Origin: Phallusia fumigata
Lineage: Eukaryota > Chordata > Ascidiacea > Phlebobranchia > Ascidiidae
Assembly: GCA_008931825.1 (NCBI GenBank)
Contig: QXVZ01010337.1
Location: 11,221-72,304, forward strand
Direction: 5' to 3'
Length of the DNA: 61,084 nucleotides
Shown here: positions 51,735-61,084 of the stretch, piece after piece
Numbering within the stretch: the first letter of the stretch is position 1
How the letters are laid out: each line of letters starts with the position of its first letter
Notes under the pieces: model-generated
Database searches by the model: none
Seen by the model: only the letters and a program-made list of their open reading frames with translations
Told to the model about the DNA's origin: nothing
Program-made: the position numbers and the translations under genes

Positions 51735-54700
51735 TCATATCCTGGAAGGATACATCATCTGTAACAAGACAATATTTTTTGCACTTAACATACCACCAAT
51801 AATATTATTTTGCCTGAAAATTACAACTCATATCAACACATTAGCAAATTTTCCATGAATTACCAGGATGGTCTTTCCAATAAAGGCATTCCACTAACAC
51901 TTTGCCCACCAACCCACAAATGGTTAAATTTTACCCTTTGTGGGCCACAGTACCAATGTGGCAATGACTACTAGAATCAGTCCTAATTTTATTCCATTTT
52001 AGAAATTGTTTTTTACCTATAGTTTTTATGACATTGTCGTTTCTGCAGACAGAATCGAATGTGTCCCCACACAAAGTTGTAGATTATGCATTTGTCAAAA
52101 TACATGTAAAAATTGGACCAGATATTTGAAAAAACTTTTATTGTGTTATAATTTAATTCAAAAGTTGGTGATTTTAACTGAGACCGGGAATTAGACACCA
52201 CCATGACCCAATTTAGAAACTTTGTGGGAATAGCAGGTTGACTGATGGGGCTACATATGGAACACAGCAATTGATGTACTACAATGCCATGTTCTTAAAA
52301 CTGTTTATATTTCATCCAGTTTTGACATTGTTTTATCATTTGACCCATATTTAGGTCTAGCAAGGGTAACTGCTGGGTCTATGGAACCAAACACAGAAAC
52401 CGATACACCACAATGGCATGTTCTACAAACTGTCCAAATTTTATCTAATTTGGGCATTCCTTATTCAATTAACCCATTTTCTGGGGCTATCAGGGTCAGA
52501 CCTTGGGGTTAAACTCATCCCCAGTACCCAATCTACCACCTTTCCTCTATGTCCAACAAAATACTGCCTACCAACAGTCATCAACTACAAAATTTGGAAA
52601 CTGTTCAATATGGGGATTTCTTTTATCGCTATAGACCAGGGGTCTCAAACACGCGGCCCAGGCGTTTTTGTGTGGCCCGCGGAGCATTCTGAAATTTTGT
52701 TTCACTTGGGGCCGATTAAAATGCCTCGCCAACAAGCCAACATAATACATCGATTCCAAAGTACAAATAGAATCTAGATGCAAGGTTTTAATAGGGAAAA
52801 GCTGTGCTAGCCTTTTCTGATAAGAATCAGCTATAGCGATTGTTGCGTCACTGAAGTGCCACTGTCCCTTAGTAAATTATAAATAGGCATTTAAAGATGG
52901 CTGCACAGCTGATTCTTTCACTTCTGTTTATCAGCTTGTTTTGGTCCATCAGTATTAAAGAAGCGTGATAGCTGTATCCAACAAGTTTGAAACACAGTGC
53001 AAATAACCTAAGCTCAGTAGTACACTGATAACAGATCAAACGTAGTATTTGACATTTGCAAAATCTCTGTTCTCATAGTGTGGCCCTCGGGGTACTTTAA
53101 AGTATTCCATTGGCCCTCGAAGACATTTGAGTTTTAGAACCCTGCTATAGACAGATGGTGACATTATTAACTCCCAATATTAATGCCTCATACTATTGGT
53201 TTCCCATTGTCCGCACAGTCCAACAACTGCCATTACCAAACTGTGTATATAGTCCACACTAAACTAACGTTTGTGGTGCGCGTTTACATCAAAAATGTTT
53301 TACAATTTTAGGGCTAGCGGAGTAACCACTAGGGCTATGGTTTCAGAAGAAACAAATGGCACAACTGCATGACCATATCTACCACCTATTAAAGTTTCAT
53401 TCCAATGCATCAAACATTTAAACCAAAAAGGTGCAGACAAACCTGCAGGGGAAAAAAAGAAAAAAAAAACAGAGTACAAACAATATACCCCCATAATAAT
53501 GTGACTATCGATCCAAATAAAACAAATCAAAATCTACAATCACTCAATCCAGACTATCAAAATTTTACTTCTTTGAATTTTTAAACATTTCAGGCAGCAA
53601 GCAAGCAACCACTTGCACATTGAGGTGAGACAAACTGCCTCCATCTGTGAACATTGTCTAAGGTACACAACTTAATTATAATACTGCTTATATCCAACGT
53701 ATAGTAAAACATGCCCTATGGTCAAAAATATATTTTTCAGGAACAGTGAAGTTATGAGGTCAGGTCAGGGAAAAACATCTCTAACTAGAAGGGTGGCTTA
53801 CCATATATAGACATTCTATATACACTATTACTCGATATTAAAAGATGATATATTCCCCACATTATGTTACATTGGGTTTTATAGTTAACTGCGCTATTTA
53901 GGACATGATTGTTTCTGCTGGCAGAATCGCATGGGTCCCCACACATGCAAAGTTCTACATTGTGTGTTTTTCTAAATGCATGTCTGGGCTATAGGTACAA
54001 ACAAAGCAATCAGTGCACTACAATGGCATGTTCTTCAAACTGTGTAAATTTCATCCAATTCGAACATTGTTTAATAATTTGACCCATTTTAGGGGGCTAG
54101 TGGTGTAACCACTGGGGCTATGGTGTCAAATTATAAATTCGATGCACCACAATGGCATGTTCTACAAACTGTGTAAATTTAAACAAATTTTGACATCGTT
54201 TAATAATTTGACCTATTTTAGGGGGCTAGTGGGGTAACCTCTGGGTCTGTGGGGTTAACCGAAACTAATGACACATTGCCTTGACCATATCTCCCAGCTG
54301 TGAAAGTTTCATCCAAATCCACCAAACATTTCACCCCAAAAGTGCATACACAATGTGCAGGGAATATTTTACTATTTCAGGTTTGAAAACTGTTCAACAT
54401 GGGGATTTCCCTTTCGCTAGATACATTGTGACCACACAATGGCCAAAATAATGCCTCATGCTACCGGTTTCCGCAAAATCAGACAACTGCCATGTTAACT
54501 GTCTGGCATAGTAAGGCAGATGTGTGTTACTACCAAATTGTGTATATAGTCCATACTAAACTAACGTTTGTGGTGCGCATGCGTGTCAAAAACGTTTTAC
54601 ATTTTGGGGGCTAGCGGGGTAACCACTGGGGCTATGGGGTCAAACAAAACAGATGGCACAACCCCATGATTATATCTACACACTGAAAAAGTTTCATCAA

Positions 54701-56952
54701 AATCTACCATACATTTCATAGCAAAACGACATGGACAAGCTTAGGGTAGAAAAAAAAACAAAAAACAAACAGAGTGAAAACAATATGTGTCCCCTTTCAG
54801 GAAGGGGACCCATAATTACAGTGCAACATTTTTGACCAATCTGACATTTTACTGTACAAACACAAAACTTTTCGTAGATATACATGGGTATTGTTGGAAA
54901 TTCTACCAACATTGCAACTGATATTGATCATCGAACAAATAAATTACAGTAATTTGGTCATATAATCAAGTACTGAAACCAGAGATTTGTAAACTGTATG
55001 CCACGGCACACTAGAAAGATTTGCAAACAAGCTGCGAAATAATGGTTTTTGCCGGATGCAACTCTCATGTCATGTGTCGATCTTTACAGGATTTTGTTTT
55101 GATGGCAAGAAGTGCAGAAANCTTACAAAATATATTTTCAGAAAATCAATAAAATGCACCCAATACATTTACAATTTAAAATTTTATACAGATAAAATCT
55201 CTAACCTCTTTTACTTTAATGCCATTCCATACGCATATTACCCATTTACACAATGAAATGCTCTACAAAAACAGCAAAATTTCATCCAATTCAGACATTA
55301 ACCTATTTTAGGGGGCTAGTGGGGTAAATGCTGGGGATCTAGGGTAAAACAAATTAAATATTGCACCACAACGATAAGTTATACAAACTGTTCATATTTC
55401 ACCCAATTCGGAGATTGTTTAGTGATTTTACCCATTTTAGCGACTGGCTGGGTAAATGCTGGGGCTATGAGGTAAAACACATTAATTATTGCACCACAAC
55501 AACATGTCACACAAACTGTCCAAAGTTTTTTTTTTAATTTAAAGTTTTGGGGGGCTGTGAAGCTCTTAGGTCTGTGATTCCCAACCTTTTTTGATGCACT
55601 CCCCACTTCACTATTTTGAAACTGTTTATTCCTCCTCTACTAGACAAGCAGTGATATAAAGTAATATTAAAAAGTTCGAGACCACTGGACTATTTCATAA
55701 GAAATACTACAATTATCTTGAAGACCTTTACTATAAAGTGGAAATTCCCCCGGTTGGAAACCACTGTCTTAGGTCAACAGGGGTCAAAAGTTACTGTGCA
55801 CAACTTCAGATACCCATCTATCATGTGTACAAATTTGATTGACTTTTCATGACAAAAAAGGAACAACTCCTATTATGAAAGAAACAATGGAAATTAATTT
55901 GTGTCCACAATGAAAGTGGCCCCAAACCATATTTAAAAATGAAATTTGAGAATCGTTTCCTTTAAAGTATGTGGATAAACTAAACAGAAGGAAAACAGCA
56001 CACTTACAATGCGAATTCTTTGGCCAATTGCTTTTGATGGCAAATTTGTTTTGAATACAGCCCTGACCATACCACCACTACCATGAGGGCGCGTCACTTT
56101 TCCCCAGATAACTCTGGTCTTGTTGGGTTCACCACGTGGTGTCCTGGTCTTCCTAAATCAACAAAAAAAGTGTAAACTTTGGTTAATATAGGATGTATTT
56201 TGGTTTTGTCCTCGGTTGGAAACCTACCCTGCATAGTTTATAGGCACAATGAATCTACCCTTAAGCTGCTTGCCTTATACCATTTCTGCTAAAAAATTTT
56301 CAAAGCAAGTTAGTTGATACTTCAATTTGGTTCAACCTTGTGGTTTTACTGGGTTGTAGCAACAATGGGCGAGAAATTAAAAAAAAACTGTTTATTCAGG
56401 TGAGCAATAAACATTTACAATTTAATATTTTCCACTGCACTCTGCAAATGTTAAGGACAAATTTTTCCACAACTAGCAACATCAAAAGTTTTTGTGGAAA
56501 TGGATCTTTTAAAAACACACCTCTTAGCCTTGTAAACATAGGCACATCGCTTGCCAACATAAAAACTGGTTTCAGTTTTTGACTTAACTCCCTCAATTTT
56601 GATCAAAGCTGTGTGTTCATGCTGATTTCTTAAGCCTCTTGTGTAGCCAGTAAAGACGGCTTTCGACCACAATCTAAAAAATAAATCTGTTGGATAATTA
56701 CCATAGGTGGGTAATGTGTACATTCTTGGTAAATTTTCGTTGGGCCAATGCTTGGAAGGGAAGATTATAAAATAATGTAATTGTCGCAGCAATTCTTGGC
56801 ATACAGACTTTTACTTAAATTCTAAATATAAGGTGTCAGCAAACCTTTTTTCTAACAAACTCCACTGCGGATCAAAATAGCTAGTTTTGCAAATCTGCTA
56901 AGCAAAGAGCTGTTTGTGTAAAATAATAAAAGTGAACCAACCTGTCACCCAT
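51735..56952 (-). CDS. RPL35A: Large ribosomal subunit protein eL33 (RPL35A)
   Basis: Four minus-strand exons, 56942-56952, 56521-56673, 56008-56152 and 51735-51758, encode exactly 110 aa, the length of human RPL35A. Visible are [54 protein letters not shown] and AIGQRIRI. The last exon supplies MMYPSRI and the stop, matching the family's conserved C-terminal end. The first exon holds only MGD plus two bases. The third exon ends at a consensus GTAAGT donor and the fourth starts after TTGTTACAG. The intron between them is 4.25 kb, while the others are only a few hundred bases; it contains two hAT elements and a dense repeat block. The protein is a structural part of the 60S subunit. Confidence 0.92.
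52637..53144. mobile_element. Short hAT element with perfect 8-bp TSD
   Basis: The 508-bp element starts CAGGGGTCTCAAACACGCGG and ends GAGTTTTAGAACCCTG. It is flanked by CTATAGAC on both sides (52629-52636 and 53145-53152). GCGGCCC/GTGGCCC subterminal repeats are typical of the CAGGGGTCTCAAAC hAT group. It has no transposase and sits in the last intron of the eL33 gene. Confidence 0.9.
53285..54830 (-). repeat. Block of tandemly reiterated R1/R2 modules, minus orientation
   Basis: The module GGGGCTAGNGGGGTAACCACTGGGGCTATGG with GGTCAAACAAAACAGATGGC recurs at about 53312, 54090, 54220 and 54605. An R1 right end (CTAGAAGGGTGGC, reverse orientation) lies at about 53785. The block closes with GTGAAAACAATATGTGTCC and the hairpin CCCTTTCAGGAAGGGG at about 54790-54812. 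All lies inside the last eL33 intron. Confidence 0.6.
55572..55766. mobile_element. Short hAT element with perfect 8-bp TSD
   Basis: The 195-bp element starts CTGTGATTCCCAACCTTTTT and ends CGGTTGGAAACCACTG, flanked by TCTTAGGT on both sides (55564-55571 and 55767-55774). The left terminus has two changes from CAGTGGTTCCCAACC. It is non-autonomous and lies in the last eL33 intron, inserted within R2-type sequence. Confidence 0.85.
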
Positions 56953-58289
56953 TGTCAGTTGTCACTGGAATAGCTCTGCAACAAAAATGCACAGTTTTAT
57001 GCACATAAACGAGCACATTATACGTTTCTATGAAAAGGAAAAACACTGCTGTGGCTTTTGCATGACATTAGGGTAATCTGTAGATGGGAAGGGATTATCT
57101 GGGTCCTATTCCAAATTGTTACCCACTATAGTATATTTCAACTATTGACAATTCTAGCCCACACCAATGTATTAATAAGGCACAAACACTTTTTTGCTCG
57201 GGATCAAATTTAGGTGTTTGCATCATGGTATGTTTTTGCTTTTGAACTTTTTTCTACATCTAAACTCTCTGCACCATCAGCAATGGTATTTTACAGGTCT
57301 CTTTAAAATGACAAGGATGTTACCCTGATAAGTGACATAGCTCTAAGGCAGTGTAGTACAAATTTTTTGAAAAATTCGAAAAATTTAACATGTACCAAAT
57401 GCTGATTTTTTTCAAGTGACAAATATAAACAGTTGATTAAATGATAAACAACAAAAAATATAGGTGCCTTTAGGGTGCTGCAACGTCCTGCAAGTTTTGC
57501 ATTACGCGACACCTGGAACTTTATGCCAACAAAACCCAAATTTAACGTTGCAACTAGAACTAATTAGAAATAAAGTTATTACATGTTCCTTTTTTGAAGG
57601 TATGTAAGAGACCATTACAACAGGTGTGCGACATTTAATAAACTTAGAAACTATTTGCATAATGTATCGGGATATATTAAAAAAACGAATAAATACCTGC
57701 CACAAACCCAAATGCTTTGCATGGGCCACAACGCTATTCCGAAAAGAACGTGACAGAGTAAACCGTATGAGACGTCCGAAATTATAGAAATCAAGCAACA
57801 TTTTTAACATAGTTAGATAGAACACAGAGAAATTGGTGTGTTTGCCTTTAGTGCCCAATAAAAGGTTTCATTGACATTTAGTTGCGATTTTGCGCAAATT
57901 CTTTACTATTTAGCTAAGTGTGTTTTGCAACGAGGTACGATGTACGCACAACTCAATACGAAGTGTACCGTATTGTATTAAGTTATCCAATAACTTTGAA
58001 GATACAGTAAAACGTTTACATTGTGAATCGAAGTTAAAAGAATCGTTGCGAAACCAGTTAAGTAATGAGGCGATGTTTCGTGTTTATCGTAATAAATGTG
58101 CATCAAACACAAACAGTAAAACGTAATAACACGTCTCTGAACCTTAATGACAGGGTTTAGCTCTTGCTGCTTCGAAGAAACAACATCGGTTTTTAGAATT
58201 GCTGGTTAACCTTAACCCCCCCAAACATGATTTGAAGATACAGTAGAAGTATCTATCTTCGACAAAAAACAACCTTACGTAAAAAGAGT
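56953..58289. other. Upstream region of eL33; no firm gene
   Basis: It should contain the eL33 promoter and possibly a non-coding first exon. A minus-strand open stretch (about 57697-57810, ending in CAG|GTATTT) looks exon-like but no partner exon was found. The plus strand near 57930-58130 reads open for about 68 codons of charged peptide and may be an upstream part of the hAT relic that follows. Confidence 0.35.
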
Positions 58290-58745
58290 AATTGACAGGT
58301 GCATCTAAAATGTTCAGGATCGCTTGGATAAAGCAGCAAACGGCAATTGCTAGATCGCTTAGTGGCGCTACTGTGCGATTCAACTACAAACCAAGATGAG
58401 GCCCTCGAGAAAAACAGTGTTGACCGAGGGTGAGCTGAAGAATATGAAATGGAAGTACATCTTCGACTTTTGAAAGAAGAATTGGAAAGATCTTTCCCGG
58501 AACTCGCCGCTACTGAATTGTCAGATTGGAAGGTAACTCGGAATGAAGACCTTCCTTCTGATGATTTGCAGAAGAAATTCTTGGATTGAAAACATACCAC
58601 ACTCGCAAAAGACGACTTTGAAGCAACGCCCCTTACCGAATTCTGGTCTAAATACGTGCACGTGTACAAGAATGTTGGGAACATGGTCCTTCGTACTCTA
58701 CTACCATTTACGGGAACTTGTGTAAAAATGGCTTTTTTGCATTAA
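58290..58745 (+). pseudogene. Degenerate hAT transposase-derived gene, C-terminal part
   Basis: One frame carries KRQLLDRLVALLCDSTTNQD, then after an in-frame TGA EEYEMEVHLRLLKEELERSF. After a second TGA it reads FEATPLTEFWSKYVHVYKNV and LLPFTGTCVKMAFLH before TAA. The FW...LLPF-T layout is that of the hAT C-terminal dimerisation region in ZBED/FAM200/GTF2IRD2-type proteins. Two in-frame stops make it a relic. No terminal inverted repeats were located. Confidence 0.55.
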
Positions 58746-58853
58746 TAAGTGTAAAGACAAAAACTCACCAAAATAAGCAGGATCCTGTCTGACGAGTAGA
58801 AGAAGACACACGCATATAAAAGTGCAGCATGCGACGTTAAGGTGCACGTCATC

Positions 58854-59004
58854 GCTATTTTATCGTACAGAAGCGCCACAAGGCGGTCCAAGCAATTGCT
58901 ATTTTATCGCACAGAAGCGCCATCAAGCGGTTTGTATTTTATCGCACAGAAGCGCCACCAAGCGGTTGGTGTTTTATCGCACAGAAGCGCCACTAAGCGC
59001 TTGG
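58854..59004. repeat. Minisatellite, four units of about 36 bp
   Basis: Four units share TTTTATCG(C/T)ACAGAAGCGCCA followed by (C/T)(A/C/T)AAGCG-like ends. The first unit is 44 bp and the next three about 36 bp. It begins about 110 bp after the end of the transposase relic. The same unit is readable in more than one frame but nothing suggests it is translated. Confidence 0.75.
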
Positions 59005-59641
59005 CTTTTAAGCATCGTGTTTCGCGCAAAATAACACGTTAGAAGGTTGCGGTGTGCCGAAGGCGGAACTTTTTTGGTGTTCATTGTTTATACTTTCAAG
59101 CAGCACACCATGCACCGTACCCGGTTTTATTTGAAAAAAAAATACATACACAATTACAAATGTGCAGTGATGAGGCTTTGAATTTGTACCCTTCCACTAC
59201 ATAAAAAATATCGTACATTTAAAAAAAGTTACTTGCTAATGCATCACTTTACATTAAAAATTCATTCATAAAATTGCACACACATGCATTGAGTCGTGAT
59301 AGAACAACAACTTTTTACTTCGGAACATAAGAAACGAACTATCTTCAGTAGCCCATAAACCTCTGAAAAACCACCAAACACAATTGAATTTTTTCACAAA
59401 TGGCATAACATTAAATATTTACAAAGGTGTACAAGAGTAAACAGAATTTTCCTTAACCACAAGGTTTTCATGAATTATCAAAAACAAGTTTTGTCCAAAA
59501 TGTTACAAATCAGCTTCCTGGTACATTACATTAGTTACAAATTTTAATGGCACAATTTGCAAGAAAATAAAGGGAATTATAAAAAGACACACCAATCTTG
59601 GCAAAGTGTACAGTTTTTCTCATTTTCAAAATACAGTTATT

Positions 59642-60136
59642 TTAATCAACTCCAGATGCCGTGCTGTTGACCTCTAAAATGAGAGGATTCATATCATTGC
59701 CATTTGATGCTTGCAAAGACATTAGGTTTGTTGCAAACAACATATTTATGGTTCGTAGAATTGGCAGTATCAAAAGCAGTTCAGAGTACATTGTTCTTGC
59801 CTGCGAATAAAAACAAACGTTTTTTATAAATTAGTTATTAACTGCTTTTCAAAATGAATCTAATAGTTTTAATTCAATGCTGTTCGCTTATCCTTATTTT
59901 AAACAAGTTATCACTACTTAAAAATGTTAAATACATGACCTATAAAGTGTAAATTGAATCCCGCACATTACATATGGTATGTTACTGACTTGACGCATTG
60001 ACTTTGAGCTGTATTCATAGGCATGTAGTGTTTTTGCAATGCTGTCTTGAATTTCTTCCACTTTTGACTGCTCTTCCAAACCGGGGCGATCTGGAGAAAA
60101 CAGAACCAGTGCCAGTAAGAGGCAAATTTCTTCAAC
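59642..60136 (-). CDS. Nuclear receptor ligand-binding domain, C-terminal two exons (partial gene)
   Basis: Minus-strand exons 59990-60136 and 59642-59800 join in phase 0 and end at TAA (59642-59644). They encode VEEICLLLALVLFSPDRPGL, then EEQSKVEEIQDSIAKTL, and in the last exon LLLILPILRTINMLFATNL and NPLILEV near the C-terminus. The SPDRPGL turn after helix 8, followed by LPxLRTIN (helix 10/11), is typical of NR1-type ligand-dependent transcription factors. I cannot name the subfamily (VDR/PXR-, LXR/FXR- or Rev-erb-like are all possible). The helix-12 AF-2 candidate LILEVN lacks the final hydrophobic residue. No further exons could be supported up to the window end, so the DNA-binding domain probably lies beyond it. 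Confidence 0.7.
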
Positions 60137-60714
60137 CTGAAAAATATTTAAAATTGATTCAGCATTGTATTACTGACGATGGCAATGGCATGGGTTATCA
60201 CAGAAACATTTGAATTAAAAAGTATGTCACCTTTAACAGCTAGCCAGCTTATTTATGACAAAATAATTCTGCTGATTTGAAACAAAAAATTGTGTGTTTT
60301 GAAAAAAAGGTGTATTTTTTACAGTGGCGTTTTTTTACATATACCTTGTACAATACCAACCATGAAAATTAAAACTCGTAGATTATTTATTTTTGTTAAA
60401 TTTAGCCAATTTTTTAATTACATATTTGGGGACCTGTGGGAATTAAAGCAAAAATTGTTAATTGCAACTTGTGATGCCTTACTGTTGAGTGAAAAAAAAA
60501 TGAAAACTCTACTTTGACTAAACATGATAAGCAATACACCAAACAAAGAGTTAAATAGTAACAAAAGAGTAAAAACAATAAGTGCCCTCTTCACCAAGAG
60601 TCTCATAATATTAATAAAACTAAACAAGATACTTGAGATAGGCTGAACAAAGCCAGAACCCAGATTTTTGATGCTCTGTGCTAAAGCAAATTCTTCTAAA
60701 CATGGTAAGAAATA
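60137..60714. other. Intron or 5' region of the receptor gene, unassigned
   Basis: No exon supported. A stretch read on the minus strand at about 60640-60700 after TTTAG (EEFALAQSIKNLGSGF) could be coding but could not be matched to a receptor helix. Confidence 0.3.
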
Positions 60715-61084
60715 CTAGAGAGGTGGCGTTCTCCATATGGGGGTTCCACATACACTACCACCCCAAATTGATGTTTANTCCACATACACTACCACCCCAA
60801 ATTGATGTTTTCCATATGTACCATTTCCTTGATTATGTTGGATATATATAGAATGTCTGCATAACATTGGGTCCCAAATTCCCTTGGAATTTTATGACAT
60901 GATTGGGGGGCTAGCATAAACATATGGGTCCCCACACACTGAAGTTTCTTAATAGTAGCGATGCTTTAGGATGTGATCAGTTTAAAAATCAATGGGAAAA
61001 CAAAAAGTAAAGATTTCCACACATATTCTAACCAAATCATTTTTTTTACATTATGCCAATTACAATCTTACTGTAAACAGCATA
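60715..61084 (-). mobile_element. R1 repeat, minus orientation, running off the window
   Basis: It begins with the R1 right end in reverse complement (CTAGAGAGGTGGCGTTCTCC). It continues with CATACACTACCACCCC, ACATTGGGTCCCAAATTCCC and ATGGGTCCCCACACACTG. It ends in sequence matching about 12560-12650 of the AMMECR1 intron copy. A 32-bp stretch is duplicated on both sides of the N at 60778. Confidence 0.7.

Noticed and set aside
55973-56008. A 28-nt intron (GTAAGT ... CTGTTTAG) that would end eL33 locally as FIHIL-stop
   Set aside because: Too short for an intron and the peptide does not match the family. The remote exon 51735-51758 gives MMYPSRI, the expected 110 aa and a poly(A) signal.
57502-57858. 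Minus-strand 118-codon frame starting MGTKGKHTNF
   Set aside because: The part ending at CAG|GTATTT (about 57697) could be an exon, but no partner exon or family match was found, so it is not called as a gene.

Overview
The window looks like a contig from an invertebrate chordate, most likely a tunicate (Ciona type). This is inferred. The DNA is AT-rich, genes are cut into many small exons with GT/AG introns, and each protein recognised reads as a single-copy relative of a vertebrate gene. Two ambiguous bases (about 55121 and 60778) show it is assembled sequence. I built the gene models by reading exons, splice sites and phases by eye. Where I summed a whole coding region (all genes except the collagen and the partial receptor) the total is a multiple of three; the shared collagen exons also sum to whole codons.

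Layout: 1-1966, a palindromic MITE and a simple tandem repeat. 1967-3994 (+), a CFAP97D2-like ciliary protein. 5853-6627, two unidentified coding-looking stretches. 6754-13231 (+), AMMECR1, with introns swollen by an interspersed repeat called R1 here. 16576-29398 (+), a PDZD8-like lipid-transfer protein with 21 exons. 29443-38650 (-), an FBXW10-like F-box/WD40 protein with 21 exons, tail-to-tail with PDZD8 and only 44 bp away. 40354-49697 (+), a type IX collagen alpha-1 gene with an N-terminal TSPN/NC4 domain, plus a second first exon at 42246 that gives a short form. 51735-56952 (-), ribosomal protein eL33 (RPL35A), whose last 24-nt exon lies beyond a 4.2-kb intron packed with transposons. 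58290-58745 (+), a dead hAT transposase tail. 59642-60136 (-), the last two exons of a nuclear-receptor ligand-binding domain; its 5' part is not seen.

The genes are unrelated housekeeping, ciliary, membrane-contact, matrix and regulatory genes and do not form a pathway. The other major content is mobile DNA: R1 elements sharing one right-hand end (CTAG followed by T), three short hAT elements with perfect 8-bp target-site duplications, a probable hAT nested inside an R1 copy, tRNA-derived SINEs, and a non-LTR retrotransposon fragment. The strongest biological observation is that the type IX collagen gene appears to carry the two-promoter layout known from vertebrate COL9A1.
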